From assembly GCF_012184385.1 (NCBI RefSeq), contig NZ_VSRL01000048.1, positions 1 to 44,806 of the forward strand: 44,806 nt of DNA, given 5' to 3'. The position numbers were made by a program, and so were the translations under genes. The notes below the pieces were generated by a model. It searched no databases. It was given only the letters and a program-made list of their open reading frames with translations, and was not told where the DNA came from. Every line of letters starts with the position of its first letter. The stretch's first letter is position 1. The stretch is from Lentzea indica (lineage in GTDB: Bacteria > Actinomycetota > Actinomycetes > Mycobacteriales > Pseudonocardiaceae). Below, piece by piece: positions 1 through 10,809 of the stretch.

Positions 1-42
1 GAATCCACCCCTGACCAGCACCAACACGACTTTGCCGGAACC

Positions 43-59
43 CTGGGGCTCCGCCCCAG
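43..59. terminator. Short GC hairpin, terminator-like
   Basis: CTGGGGC, then a TCC loop, then GCCCCAG form a perfect 7-bp stem, followed by ACCCCGCC. Palindromes of this kind are common at gene ends in high-GC actinobacteria. There is no T tract, so a terminator role is inferred from position and shape only. Confidence 0.45.
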
Positions 60-161
60 ACCCCGCCAATCTGATCAAAGACCTGTCCAGCGCCGCGCGC
101 GGGTTGATGGCACGCCGGTTGCTTTTGGCGGCTTGCGGCTGCGTAGGTGGGTTGCGTTGGT

Positions 162-233
162 GTGGGGTGGTCCCGTCACGAGTCGCACTCGAAGGCAAAG
201 GCATCGGCACGACTCGTGACGGGACCACCCCAC
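162..233. repeat. Perfect 24-bp inverted repeat with 24-nt spacer
   Basis: Positions 162-185 and 210-233 are exact reverse complements, separated by 24 nt. Each arm contains the block GGTCCCGTCACGAGTCG or its complement. The repeat is 170 nt beyond the end of the transglycosylase gene. A transcript from either strand could fold into a very stable hairpin. No target-site duplication or transposase is visible. It may be a terminator, a protein-binding palindrome or a dispersed repeat. Confidence 0.85.
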
Positions 234-255
234 CCGCGTTGTGTGTGAAGGACTG

Positions 256-299
256 CTCGGCTGCGCCATCGCTTGGGGTTGACTCGGCTGCGCCGTCGC
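256..299 (+). repeat. Direct repeat of 17 nt, period 27
   Basis: CTCGGCTGCGCCATCGC at 256-272 recurs at 283-299 with one change (A to G). The short GC-rich motif sits in non-coding DNA. No function is visible. Confidence 0.6.
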
Positions 300-402
300 C
301 GCTGGCCTTCGGCGTCGCGGGTGGTCGTTTGGCGTTTGCAAGTACCGCCAACTCAACATCAACAGGCGTGTAACTGCACCCAACTTGCCCGATGGGCTGC
401 TC

Positions 403-1209
403 CTACTGGGCCACGCTTGCCCTTGCGTACGCGTCTGCTCCGCTGAACACGCTCTGGCCGTACTCCACGGAGTTGTTGTACGCCATCACTGCCGCCCACC
501 AGCCCTGGCCGGTGCCCAGGTCCCGCGCTCCGCCTGCGCACAGGTAACGCGCAGCCGTCAGGGCGGCGTCGTCGATGTTTTGCGGGTCGGCGGGCAGGCC
601 GTCTCCGGCTGCGCGTTTTGCCCAGCGGTTCCAGGTGCCTGGGATGAACTGCATTGGGCCTACTGCGCGGTCCCACGTTGTGTCGCCGTCCAGGCGGCCG
701 CCGTCGGTGTCGCGGATTGCGCGTACGCCGGGGCCGCCGTCCAAGGGGATGCCGATGATCGGGCGGGATGGGAGGCCGTTGTCTTGGAGGCGGGAGCCGT
801 TGATGTTGCCGTGGCGTGATTCCACTCGGCCGATACCCGCCAGGGTGGACCACGAGATGCGGCAGGCGGGGGCTTCGCGCTGCATGGCCAGGTCTGCGCC
901 TGCGTAGGCGTGCAGGGCTCGTAGGGGGATGTCGGTCTTCGACGCCACTCGGGTTGCCCACTCTTCCAGGGGGTTCGCGCCTGCTACCACGGCGTTGCCG
1001 GGGGCTGCGGCGCCTGGTTCCACCTCTTGGATGGGGACCAGGAACGGGGGTGGGCCCAGGGGAGCGGCATCTTTGCGGTTCAGGGCGCCCAGGCCCCACG
1101 CGCCGGCGGCCACTACGACTATCAGCAGCAGCACCAGGACGATGCGGCCGAAGATGTTGCCTGAGCGGTTGCGGCGGACTGGGGGTTCCTTCAGCGGCGG
1201 GGGGACCAC
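403..1209 (-). CDS. Membrane-anchored lytic transglycosylase (SLT-like)
   Basis: A 268-residue protein that probably cleaves peptidoglycan glycan strands at the outer face of the membrane. Residues 1-20 are basic and proline-rich, 21-42 form one hydrophobic segment (N-in anchor or uncleaved signal), and the catalytic domain occupies roughly 85-255. The motif AGIGRVESRHG holds the presumed catalytic Glu130, and DRAVGPMQFIPGTW is the conserved substrate-groove motif of this soluble-lytic-transglycosylase branch. A second member sits at 11927-13249 with the same two motifs but a Ser/Pro tail. The start at 1209 places the anchor directly at the N-terminus. It appears monocistronic: the next gene upstream on this strand ends 220 nt away. 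The exact reaction (lytic transglycosylase or muramidase) is inferred from the family. Confidence 0.88.
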   Translation of the reverse strand: MVPPPLKEPPVRRNRSGNIFGRIVLVLLLIVVVAAGAWGLGALNRKDAAPLGPPPFLVPIQEVEPGAAAPGNAVVAGANPLEEWATRVASKTDIPLRALHAYAGADLAMQREAPACRISWSTLAGIGRVESRHGNINGSRLQDNGLPSRPIIGIPLDGGPGVRAIRDTDGGRLDGDTTWDRAVGPMQFIPGTWNRWAKRAAGDGLPADPQNIDDAALTAARYLCAGGARDLGTGQGWWAAVMAYNNSVEYGQSVFSGADAYARASVAQ

Positions 1210-1395
1210 GAGACCCAGGCTACGTGCTCAGCGGGCGGAGCAAGTGTAGGAAATGTGAAGAACCCTCTACTGCTGGCGGCTGGACGTGCGGGTGACGAGT
1301 CCGGCCGGTGTCGCCACAGTGGCGCGGGGTCGCGTGCGCGAGTTGATGATCTTCCTCGCTGCCCCGCAGGGCGACCTGGGTGCCGGGGCGCTGGA

Positions 1396-1405
1396 TTGTC
1401 CACAA
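1396..1405 (+). other. Single DnaA-box-like site
   Basis: TTGTCCACAA matches the actinobacterial DnaA box (TTGTCCACA) in the 220-nt gap between the transglycosylase and TPR genes. It stands alone and no replication genes are nearby, so it could be chance or a titration/regulatory site. Confidence 0.35.
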
Positions 1406-1429
1406 AGGACGAGGGTGGTGCTGTTCTGA

Positions 1430-1801
1430 TCAGTTTCCGAGGGCCAGGCGGGCTTTGACCTCGCCTAGCGCTTCCTGGTACTCGGGTAGCGGGTTCATCG
1501 CGACCGCCATCCGCAGCTGGGCGAGCGCCTCGGTGAGCCGGCCCTGCCGCTGCAGCGTCTTGCCGAGCGCGAACCGCGCGTAGTGGTCGCTCGGATCGAG
1601 GTCCAGCACCTTGCGGAACGCTTCCTCCGCCCGGTTGAGCTGCGCGGACCCGAGATAGGCCCGCCCGGCCAGCAGCTGCACCGACGGCGCCTCCCCGGCC
1701 TCTGCCAGCACCTGCTTCAGCTCACGTAGCGCGTCGAGAGGCCTGCGCTGCGCCATCAACGCCTCGGCCTTCCGGAACGCTTCGAAGGTGCCGTCCGTCA
1801 T
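1430..1801 (-). CDS. Small TPR-repeat protein
   Basis: About 123 residues, nearly all tetratricopeptide-like helices: AFRKAEALMAQRRPLDALREL, an SVQLLAGRAYLGSAQLNRAEEAF unit, and a clear third repeat with DPSDHYARFALGKTLQRQGR. TPR arrays mediate protein-protein contacts; no catalytic residues or signal peptide are visible, so it should be cytoplasmic. The ATG at 1801 (MTDGTF) is preferred. A GTG at 1822 would add seven residues and overlap the end of the upstream EamA gene (stop at 1812) by 11 bp; neither start has a strong ribosome site. Co-transcription with the transporter is likely from the spacing. The partner is unknown. Confidence 0.75.
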   Translation of the reverse strand: MTDGTFEAFRKAEALMAQRRPLDALRELKQVLAEAGEAPSVQLLAGRAYLGSAQLNRAEEAFRKVLDLDPSDHYARFALGKTLQRQGRLTEALAQLRMAVAMNPLPEYQEALGEVKARLALGN

Positions 1802-1811
1802 TCGATCAACG

Positions 1812-2705
1812 TTACCTACCACCTGCCGGTTCTTCGACTGCCGTCCGGGCGACAGGACTCGAAGGGGTGGCAGTCCCCAGCCAGCACGCTAGGAAGCCGA
1901 GCACCAGCCCGGCCACGACTCCCGCCGTCGGCACCTGCCCCAGCAACGGCCACGCGATCAACGCCGTCACCGACGGGACCACTGAGGACAGCGTGGTCAT
2001 CGCCGCCGCCCCGCCGTTGCGCACCCCGACCAGGAACAGCGACGCCCCGCCCATCGAGTTCACCAGCACCAGGAACACCATCGTCGCCCAGAACTGCCGC
2101 CAGTCGGTCACCCCGGCGCTCTCCGTCAGCGCCAGCAGGCCGACCACCGGCACCGACACGGCGTGCTGCACCGCGTTGCCGCTGCGGAAGTCGGTGTCGC
2201 GGCAGAACCTCTGCTGGTAGACGCCACCCGCCACGAACCCGAGCATGCCCAGCACCGTGAACACCGCACCGGACCCGAACGACCCCAGCCGATCCCACAA
2301 CGCCGCCAGCACGGCGGCGATGCCGAGTGCCAGCCCGAAAACCTGCCTCAGTCCAATTCGGACACGGAACACCTGGGCGGCCACAACCGCTGTGAGCACC
2401 GGCGTGCACGAAATGACCAGCGCCGTGACCGACGCGGGTACGCCCATCCGCAGCCCGAGGTACACGCCGGAGAACTGACACGCCTGCACGAGCAGCCCCG
2501 CGACGCACGTGTGCACGAGCGGCCAGCCACGCGGCCAGCTCGCGCTCGTCACCAGCGCCACGAGCGCCATCAGGGCGGCGGCGATGGCGAAGCGGATCGT
2601 GGTCATCAGGAACGGCGGCGCCACGGCGACGGCGAGGGCGCCCACCGGATAGCCGGACGCCCAGACCAGCACCGTCACGGCCGCGAAACCGGGTTTGATC
2701 CGCAC
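1812..2705 (-). CDS. EamA/DMT-superfamily transporter
   Basis: A 297-residue, very hydrophobic protein with about ten membrane segments in two EamA halves. The first half starts at FAAVTVLVWASGYPVGALAV and the second near residue 150 (VFTVLGMLGFVAGGVYQQRF). Length and arrangement fit drug/metabolite exporters of the RhaT/EamA type, which usually export amino acids or related metabolites. The substrate cannot be read from sequence. The neighbouring MalY-type lyase ends 28 bp upstream of its start and shares orientation, which suggests (inference) a link to amino-acid or sulfur metabolism. The C-terminus ends in a polar cytoplasmic tail. Confidence 0.88.
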   Translation of the reverse strand: MRIKPGFAAVTVLVWASGYPVGALAVAVAPPFLMTTIRFAIAAALMALVALVTSASWPRGWPLVHTCVAGLLVQACQFSGVYLGLRMGVPASVTALVISCTPVLTAVVAAQVFRVRIGLRQVFGLALGIAAVLAALWDRLGSFGSGAVFTVLGMLGFVAGGVYQQRFCRDTDFRSGNAVQHAVSVPVVGLLALTESAGVTDWRQFWATMVFLVLVNSMGGASLFLVGVRNGGAAAMTTLSSVVPSVTALIAWPLLGQVPTAGVVAGLVLGFLACWLGTATPSSPVARTAVEEPAGGR

Positions 2706-2733
2706 GGTCTCCAGGACTACCAGTCAGCCCAGC

Positions 2734-3873
2734 TCAGGACGAGGTTTCGTTCCACGCGGCGGCCATTCGCCCGACCGCCTCGGTGATGATCTCGGGCGAG
2801 GTCGCCAGGTTCATCCGCACGAACCCCTTGCCGCCGGTGCCGAAGGGGATCCCCGAGTTCAACGCGACCCGGCCTCGTTGCAGGAAGACCTTGGCTGGGT
2901 CGTCGCCGAGGCCGAGCTCGCGGCAGTCCAGCCAGGCGAGGTAGGTGCCCTGACCCGGTGTGTAGCGGACGGCGGGGAGGTGTTCGGCCAGCAGGTCGGC
3001 GAGCAGCCGCCGGTTGTCGTCCAGCCCGGACAGCAGGGCGTCCAGCCAGTCGCCGCCGTCCCGCAACGCCGCGGTGTGGGCGAGGATCCCGACGTGGCTC
3101 GGCCCGTGGCTCACCTCTTCCGGCAGCCGCGCGAGGTCCTCTGCGGCCTGAGGACCGGCGATCGCGAGCGCGGCTTTGAGCCCGGCCAGGTTCCAGGCCT
3201 TGGAGGACGACATCAATGACAGCCCGTCGTCCGCAACGCTGAGGTACGGCACGAACGACACGCCCGCGGCCATGATCGGCGCGTGGATCTCGTCCGCCAC
3301 CACGCGCACGCCGTGCTTGCGCGCCAACGCGGCGACCTCCGTGAGCTCGGCGGTGGTGTGGACCGTGCCCGTCGGGTTGTGCGGGCTGCACAGCAGATAG
3401 ACCGAACCCTCGCCGGCACGCACGAACGCGTCCTCCAGCACGGCGAAGTCGATCCGCCAGGCTTCGTCCAGCGGCGCTTCGACGACGGGCCGTCCCAGTG
3501 ACTCGATGAACTGGTAGAAGGGCGGGTACACCGGGCAGTTGACGACGACGGGAGCGTCCCGGTGGGAGACCAGCCGGAGCATCTCGACGACGCCCAGCAT
3601 CACGTCGGGAACGATCGCGGTGCGTTCCACGGCCGGCTCCCAGCCCCAGCGCTTGCTCGCGAACTCGGCGAGCGCTTCGGCGTAGGCGGTTCCGGCGGGA
3701 TAGCCGGTGTCGCCGAGCGCCACCGCCTCGGTGATCGCCCGCGCGACCGGTTCCGCGAGCGGCACGTCCATCTCGGCCACCCACACCGGCAGCACGTCCT
3801 CGGGGTAGTACCGCCACTTCATGCTGGTGCGTTGCCTCAGCTGATCCAGGGAGAGCTGACGTAACGGGTTCAT
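2734..3873 (-). CDS. MalY/PatB-type PLP aminotransferase or C-S lyase
   Basis: About 379 residues of the fold-type I aminotransferase family. The N-terminus [22 protein letters not shown] is typical of the MalY/PatB (cystathionine beta-lyase-like) subgroup. The substrate-contact motif CSPHNPTGT, the cofactor aspartate in VVADEIHAP and the PLP lysine in [12 protein letters not shown] (about Lys225) are all present. Likely reaction: beta-elimination of cystathionine-like thioethers to pyruvate, ammonia and a thiol; a true transaminase remains possible. The ATG at 3873 gives the family N-terminus, and a TAGCTT hexamer seven bases upstream suggests a leaderless transcript. Divergent from an Lrp/AsnC regulator, a classic arrangement for control of amino-acid metabolism. 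Confidence 0.88.
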   Translation of the reverse strand: MNPLRQLSLDQLRQRTSMKWRYYPEDVLPVWVAEMDVPLAEPVARAITEAVALGDTGYPAGTAYAEALAEFASKRWGWEPAVERTAIVPDVMLGVVEMLRLVSHRDAPVVVNCPVYPPFYQFIESLGRPVVEAPLDEAWRIDFAVLEDAFVRAGEGSVYLLCSPHNPTGTVHTTAELTEVAALARKHGVRVVADEIHAPIMAAGVSFVPYLSVADDGLSLMSSSKAWNLAGLKAALAIAGPQAAEDLARLPEEVSHGPSHVGILAHTAALRDGGDWLDALLSGLDDNRRLLADLLAEHLPAVRYTPGQGTYLAWLDCRELGLGDDPAKVFLQRGRVALNSGIPFGTGGKGFVRMNLATSPEIITEAVGRMAAAWNETSS

Positions 3874-3886
3874 GCAGCAAAAGCTA
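3874..3886 (-). promoter_or_regulatory. Putative -10 box for leaderless malY-type gene
   Basis: On the minus strand TAGCTT (3886-3881) fits the actinobacterial -10 consensus TANNNT and is followed after exactly seven bases by the ATG at 3873. No Shine-Dalgarno is present, so transcription probably starts at or next to the A of the start codon. The same hexamer and spacing recur before the gene at 13352. Confidence 0.5.
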
Positions 3887-3923
3887 GGGGAACTCGGCCG
3901 CAAGGTGTTTGCGTTCTTTGCTC

Positions 3924-4373
3924 ATGGACGCCATAGACCGCAAGATTCTTGCTGAGATGCAGGCGGACGGCCGGCTCACCGTCACCGACCTGGCCGAGAA
4001 GGTCCAGCTGAGCATCTCCCGCTGCCAGCGACGGCTGCGCGAGCTGGAACGAGCAGGGGTGATCCGCGGCTACCGGGCCGTCGTGGACGCCGCCGCCATC
4101 GGGTTCGGTTTCGAGGCACTGGTCTTCGCCAAGCTGCGGCTGGAGTCCATGGACGACTTCGACCGCGCGCTGGCGGACGTGCCGAACGTGGTGGAGGCCC
4201 AGCGCCTGTTCGGCAGCCCCGACTACCTGCTGCGGGTGGTCACCGCGGATCTCGCCTCCTACCAGCGCCTGTACGAGGAGACGCTGGCGAAGCTTCCCGG
4301 CGTGCGCGGTCTGACGTCCACGATCGTCATGAAGCAGGTGATCGAGCCACGGCCGTTGCCTGCCAATCCGTGA
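3924..4373 (+). CDS. Lrp/AsnC-family transcriptional regulator
   Basis: About 149 residues with the two standard parts: an N-terminal winged helix-turn-helix (MDAIDRKILAEMQADGRL, then a recognition region ending at RLRELERAGVIRGY) and a C-terminal RAM/AsnC ligand-binding domain (VFAKLRLESMDDFDRALADV, FGSPDYLLRVV). These proteins bind an amino acid and usually control the adjacent divergent gene, here the MalY-type lyase and probably the EamA exporter beyond it. The ATG at 3924 is chosen because it gives the family start M-D-x-x-D-R-K-I-L; a TTG at 3909 would add five residues. There is no visible ribosome site, so the mRNA may be leaderless. Confidence 0.92.
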   Translation: MDAIDRKILAEMQADGRLTVTDLAEKVQLSISRCQRRLRELERAGVIRGYRAVVDAAAIGFGFEALVFAKLRLESMDDFDRALADVPNVVEAQRLFGSPDYLLRVVTADLASYQRLYEETLAKLPGVRGLTSTIVMKQVIEPRPLPANP

Positions 4374-4415
4374 GGTGCGGGAAGCGGGGAATGCCTGCGG
4401 GCGTTGTGATGTTCC

Positions 4416-5954
4416 ATGAGCCTGCGCTTCTCACTGATGGGTCCGGTACGAGCCTGGCGAGATGACGAGGAGATCGACCTGGGCCCGCGTCAGCAGCGGG
4501 CGGTGCTGGCGGCGTTGCTGCTGAACAACGGTGTCCGGCTGAGCAACGACCAGCTGATCGGCATGGTCTGGGACGATCCGACGCCGAGCGCGGTCATGGC
4601 GTTGCGGACGTACATGTACAAGATCCGCAAAACCCTCCCCGAACTGAACCTGAAGTCGAAGGACGGCGGGTACACGGTCAGGGCCGAGATCATCGACGAC
4701 TGCCGTGGCGAGCCCTTGGAGGGCCTCCAAGGCGCGTACTTCGAGGCGCAGCGCGTGCGGCTCGGCGAGCACAGGCTCAAGGCCCGTGAGGACTGGCTGG
4801 AACGTGAGCTCGACACCCTCGAACTCCAGAAACACGTTGCCGCCTACCCACTCCGTGAACGGCCACGCGCCCTGCTGATGTACGCGCTCTATCGCGAGGG
4901 CAGGCAGGCCGAGGCGCTGGACCAGTTCCGCCAGGCACGTGCTCTGCTCAACGACGAACTCGGCCTGGAGCCAGGACCCGACCTGCGCAAAGTGCACGCG
5001 GAGATCCTGAAGGGCGATCTCCATCCGCCTCGCCGGCCGGATCAGCTGCCACCGGACATCGCCGACTTCACCGGCCGCGTCCAGGAGATCGCGCAGGCGC
5101 TCCAGACGTTGCCAGGCACGGTCGGCATCACCGGCATGCACGGCAGCGGCAAGACCACGCTGGCCACTCGCATCGGGCATCTCACGAAGCACCGCTTCAA
5201 GGACGGCCAGATCTTCGTTCGTTCCAGGGATGTCGCGAATGAACTGCTGCGTGCTGTCGGCGTGGAGAACCCGACGGGCGACAAAGCCGCGCTGTGGCGG
5301 GAGAAGGCGCGCGGCAAGCGGTTCCTGATCATCATCGACGACGTCCAGGACGCGGCGTCCGTGCGAGAGCTCGCGACGCCGGGCTCGGCGATGATCCTCA
5401 CGAGCGTGCGCAGGTTGAACGAGCTGCCCGGCGTGACCTGGGTCAAGGCCGGCGGGCTCACCGAGCAGGAGGCGCACGAGTTCTTCCGCAAGATCGTCGG
5501 CTCGCGGTGGATCGAAGCCGAGCCGGAACAGGCGGCGGAGGTGCTGTCGCGCCTGTCGCACCTGCCGAACGCGATCCGCGTCGTCGGCGGCAAGCTCGCC
5601 GCTCGCCCGAACTGGACCATCGCGATGCTGCTGGCCCAGATGGAACGGAAGACGCGGCTCGGCGACGCCGTCCCGTCCGACTGCCGGGCCGTGCTGGCGC
5701 CGATGGTCAAGGCGGAGCAGCAGCTCAGCGACGCGGAACTGCACCTGCTGCAGTGCTTCGCTCGCAGGGACTCGGACGTGATCGACCTGTGCGAAGCGGC
5801 GGAGATGTCCGGCACCGAGGCCGGGGCGATCGAGTACGTGCTGGAGTCGCTGGCCGACGTGCACCTGATCGAGCCGATGGTGCTCGGCCGGTACCGGCTG
5901 CCGCAGTTGGTGCGACTCTACTTCGGCTGGCGCGCACCCGCGCTGACCAGCTGA
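4416..5954 (+). CDS. AfsR/SARP-like regulator with shortened BTAD region and NB-ARC ATPase
   Basis: 512 residues. Residues 1-90 are an OmpR-type DNA-binding domain (RFSLMGPVRAW, QQRAVLAALLLN, ALRTYMYKIRKTL). Residues about 95-205 resemble the bacterial transcriptional activator domain, ending in the typical RGRQAEALDQF-like helix and ELGLEPGPDLRK. The part between GGYTVRAEI and GEPLEGL lacks about 35 residues normally forming the first helical pair, and a later loop is also short. Residues 220-490 are an NB-ARC-type ATPase with Walker A GMHGSGKTT (about 240-248) and Walker B FLIIIDDVQD, then a winged-helix segment. There is no C-terminal TPR array, so the protein is short for AfsR. It ends 50 bp before the first SDR gene and may regulate the SDR/P450 genes (inference). 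Confidence 0.85.
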   Translation: MSLRFSLMGPVRAWRDDEEIDLGPRQQRAVLAALLLNNGVRLSNDQLIGMVWDDPTPSAVMALRTYMYKIRKTLPELNLKSKDGGYTVRAEIIDDCRGEPLEGLQGAYFEAQRVRLGEHRLKAREDWLERELDTLELQKHVAAYPLRERPRALLMYALYREGRQAEALDQFRQARALLNDELGLEPGPDLRKVHAEILKGDLHPPRRPDQLPPDIADFTGRVQEIAQALQTLPGTVGITGMHGSGKTTLATRIGHLTKHRFKDGQIFVRSRDVANELLRAVGVENPTGDKAALWREKARGKRFLIIIDDVQDAASVRELATPGSAMILTSVRRLNELPGVTWVKAGGLTEQEAHEFFRKIVGSRWIEAEPEQAAEVLSRLSHLPNAIRVVGGKLAARPNWTIAMLLAQMERKTRLGDAVPSDCRAVLAPMVKAEQQLSDAELHLLQCFARRDSDVIDLCEAAEMSGTEAGAIEYVLESLADVHLIEPMVLGRYRLPQLVRLYFGWRAPALTS

Positions 5955-6004
5955 TTCACTCCGCATTGACGGGCTGATGAGGAGCCGCGGGAACCGTCTG
6001 CGCC

Positions 6005-6745
6005 ATGACAGGGGAACTGAACGGACAACGAGCACTCGTCACCGGCGCGACGTCCGGCATCGGCAGGGCGGTGGCGGTGAAGCTGGCCGAGGCGGGCGCG
6101 ACGGTCGTCGTCACCGGTCGGCGCGCCGATCTCGGCAAGGAGACGGTCAAGGCGGTCGAGAGCATCGGCGGTGAGGCGCACTACTTCGTCGCCGACCTCG
6201 GTGACCTCACCGACGTGCGCAGGCTCGCCGAGGAGGCCGGCGAGATCGACGTGCTGGTCAACAACGCGGGCATCTACCCGTTCGGGCCGACCCTCGAACA
6301 GGACGTCGAGACCTACGAGCGGGTCTTCGACGTCAACGTGCGCGGGCCGTACTTCCTCACCGCCGCGTTGCTGCCGAAGATGATCGCGAAGGGCAGCGGC
6401 AGCATCGTCAACGTCTCGTCGGTCACCGCTCGCACGGGCACGCCGATCATGTCGGTCTACGGTGCGTCGAAGGCCGCGCTGGACGCGTTGACGTTGAGCT
6501 GGGCGGTGGAGTTCGGCGGTCACGGCATCAGGGTCAACTCCGTCGCGCCCGGCCTCACCCGCACCGAGAAGGTCGAGGAGAACCTGGGTGGTGACGTCAT
6601 CGCGCAGATCGCGGCACCGACGCCGCTCGGCCGCGCCGGCGAGCCGGAGGAGATCGCGGAAGCCGTATTGTTCCTGGCCTCGCCGCGATCCAGCTTCCTC
6701 ACCGGATCGGTCGTGACGGCCGACGGTGGCGCCATCGCGACCTGA
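6005..6745 (+). CDS. SDR-family oxidoreductase (copy 1)
   Basis: 246-residue classical short-chain dehydrogenase/reductase. TGATSGIGRAV is the TGxxxGxG dinucleotide motif near the N-terminus, NNAG follows, and the catalytic Ser (VNVSSV) and YGASK (YxxxK) are intact. VTGRRAD after the second strand, with arginines, suggests NADP(H) rather than NAD(H). The C-terminus FLTGSVVTADGGAIAT is typical. The substrate is unknown; 3-oxoacyl-reductase-like annotation would be generic. A close paralogue follows 58 bp downstream, so the pair is probably a tandem duplication. It lies 50 bp after the AfsR-like regulator. Confidence 0.92.
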   Translation: MTGELNGQRALVTGATSGIGRAVAVKLAEAGATVVVTGRRADLGKETVKAVESIGGEAHYFVADLGDLTDVRRLAEEAGEIDVLVNNAGIYPFGPTLEQDVETYERVFDVNVRGPYFLTAALLPKMIAKGSGSIVNVSSVTARTGTPIMSVYGASKAALDALTLSWAVEFGGHGIRVNSVAPGLTRTEKVEENLGGDVIAQIAAPTPLGRAGEPEEIAEAVLFLASPRSSFLTGSVVTADGGAIAT

Positions 6746-6803
6746 CCTGGCCGTATATCCGGAATTTATGTCGAAATGATCCGGCGTCGGCACCTTGGTA
6801 GAC

Positions 6804-7544
6804 ATGTCAACCAAGGAACTCGCAGGCAAGAAGGCACTCGTCACCGGCGCCACCTCGGGCATCGGCCGCTCCATCGCGGTCAAGCTCGCCGAGGCGGGTG
6901 CCACCGTCTACGTGAGCGGCCGCCGCGCCGAACTCGGCAAGGAGACCGTCGAGCTCATCGAGAAGGCCGGCGGCACGGGCCACTTCATCGTGGCCGACGT
7001 CGCGAACATCGACGACGTGCGCAAGCTGGCCCAGGAGGTCGGCGAGGTCGACGTGCTCGTGAACAACGCGGGCATCTTCCCGTTCTCGACGACCCCCGAG
7101 CAGTCCCTCGACAGCTACCAGCAGGTGTTCGACGTCAACGTCCGCGGCACCTACTTTCTCACCGCGGCGCTCGCACCGGCGATGGTCACCAAGGGCAAGG
7201 GCACGATCGTCAACGTCTCCTCGGTCGCCGCGGTGGTCGGAACCCCCATCGGCTCCGTCTACAACGCCACCAAGGCCGCGATGGACGCGCTGACCCGCTC
7301 GTGGGCCGTCGAGTTCGGCGCCGCGGGCGTTCGCGTCAACTCCGTGGCGCCAGGCCCGATCCGCACCGAGATGGCCGTCAACACCGTGGGTGAGATGTTC
7401 GACGAGTTCAGCAACAAGACGCCGCTCGCCCGCGCCGGTGAGCCGGAGGAGATCGCCGAGGCCGTGCTGTTCCTGGCCTCGGACAAGTCCAGCTACATCA
7501 CCGGCGCGGTGCTCAACGCCGACGGCGGTTACGTCGCGACCTGA
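6804..7544 (+). CDS. SDR-family oxidoreductase (copy 2)
   Basis: About 246 residues, strongly similar along its length to the preceding SDR: the same TGATSGIGR motif, IDVLVNNAGI/VDVLVNNAGI, DVNVRG and LARAGEPEEIAEAVLFLAS versus LGRAGEPEEIAEAVLFLAS. The catalytic triad is complete (NVSSV, YNATK). The ATG at 6804 (MSTKEL) is preferred over the TTG at 6795. The divergent residues lie mainly in the N-terminus and the substrate loop (GEMFDEFSNKT versus GGDVIAQIAAPT), so substrate specificity may have split. Its last 16 bp overlap the convergent hydrolase gene. Confidence 0.92.
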   Translation: MSTKELAGKKALVTGATSGIGRSIAVKLAEAGATVYVSGRRAELGKETVELIEKAGGTGHFIVADVANIDDVRKLAQEVGEVDVLVNNAGIFPFSTTPEQSLDSYQQVFDVNVRGTYFLTAALAPAMVTKGKGTIVNVSSVAAVVGTPIGSVYNATKAAMDALTRSWAVEFGAAGVRVNSVAPGPIRTEMAVNTVGEMFDEFSNKTPLARAGEPEEIAEAVLFLASDKSSYITGAVLNADGGYVAT

Positions 7545-8230
7545 GCCAGCAGGGTGAGGACGGACGAGGGCGACTCGACGTGCACGTTGTGGCCCGCGCC
7601 GGGGAACGCCACCGGCTCGGGCACCAGCTCCTTCAGGTGCTCCTGGGGGCTCATCGGGTCGTTCTCACCCGCCGCGAGCACTGTCCGGGCTTTCGACGCC
7701 ATGATCAGGCCGGGCATGTCCGGCCTGCCAACGCCGAACGCCTTCATGTCCAGGGCCGTCGTCCAGCCGCCGTCCACTTCGGACACACCGTGCTCCAGCG
7801 GCACCCCAGCCATCTTGGACGCCCGTTCGACGGCTTCTTCCTTCGTCGCGAAGACCTTGTTCGGACGGGCTGCGAGCGAAGCGGCCTTCTCCAGCTCCTC
7901 GTCGGTCCACTGGACCTTGATCCCCACTCCGACGCACGTGGTGACGTCGACGCCGAACCAGCCGCTCGCGAGCGCCAGTCCGACCACACCGCCCAGTGAG
8001 TGCCCGATGATCGTGACCGGTTCACGCGGGATGACGTTCGCGATGGCTGATGCGAACGATCCGAACGAGTAGCGGTCGATCGGGGTGGAGCGTCCGTGAC
8101 CAGGCAGGTCCGGCACCAGCCAGCTGCCGTGCCAGTCGCCGACGACGTCCTTCCACACCTCGCCGGTCGCGCCCAGTCCGTGCAGCAGCACCAGCAGCGG
8201 CCCGTTTCCACCACGTTCGACATGAAGCAC
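7529..8230 (-). CDS. Alpha/beta-hydrolase
   Basis: About 233 residues of the alpha/beta-hydrolase fold. LLVLLHGLGATGEVW carries the oxyanion HG motif, IIGHSLGGVVG the nucleophile elbow (Ser), a late ENDPMSP the acidic residue, and GAGHNVHVE the catalytic His. There is no signal peptide, so it is a cytoplasmic esterase or hydrolase of unknown substrate. The open frame extends far upstream across the P450 gene, but the GTG at 8230 gives the family N-terminus and has GGGA seven bases before it. It is divergent from the P450 gene (16 bp apart) and converges with SDR copy 2 (16-bp overlap), so these genes may form one small metabolic unit. Confidence 0.85.
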   Translation of the reverse strand: MLHVERGGNGPLLVLLHGLGATGEVWKDVVGDWHGSWLVPDLPGHGRSTPIDRYSFGSFASAIANVIPREPVTIIGHSLGGVVGLALASGWFGVDVTTCVGVGIKVQWTDEELEKAASLAARPNKVFATKEEAVERASKMAGVPLEHGVSEVDGGWTTALDMKAFGVGRPDMPGLIMASKARTVLAAGENDPMSPQEHLKELVPEPVAFPGAGHNVHVESPSSVLTLLAQVAT

Positions 8231-8246
8231 GTCAGAATCCCGTTCT

Positions 8247-10798
<2,552 letters not shown>

Positions 10799-10809
10799 GA
10801 AGCTGAGGT

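Larger units (their letters stand above)
1..402. other. Intergenic region with repeats, no convincing gene
   Basis: No open frame here looks like a protein; the frames present are GC-skewed shadows. The stretch lies downstream of the transglycosylase gene, which is read leftwards and stops at 403. It holds a short GC hairpin (43-59), a long perfect inverted repeat (162-233) and a 17-nt direct repeat (256-299), listed separately. These could act in transcription termination or be remnants of a repeat family; the sequence alone does not decide. Confidence 0.7.

Noticed and set aside
1396..1405. DnaA box as evidence of a replication origin
   Set aside because: A single box, no dnaA, dnaN or cluster of boxes.
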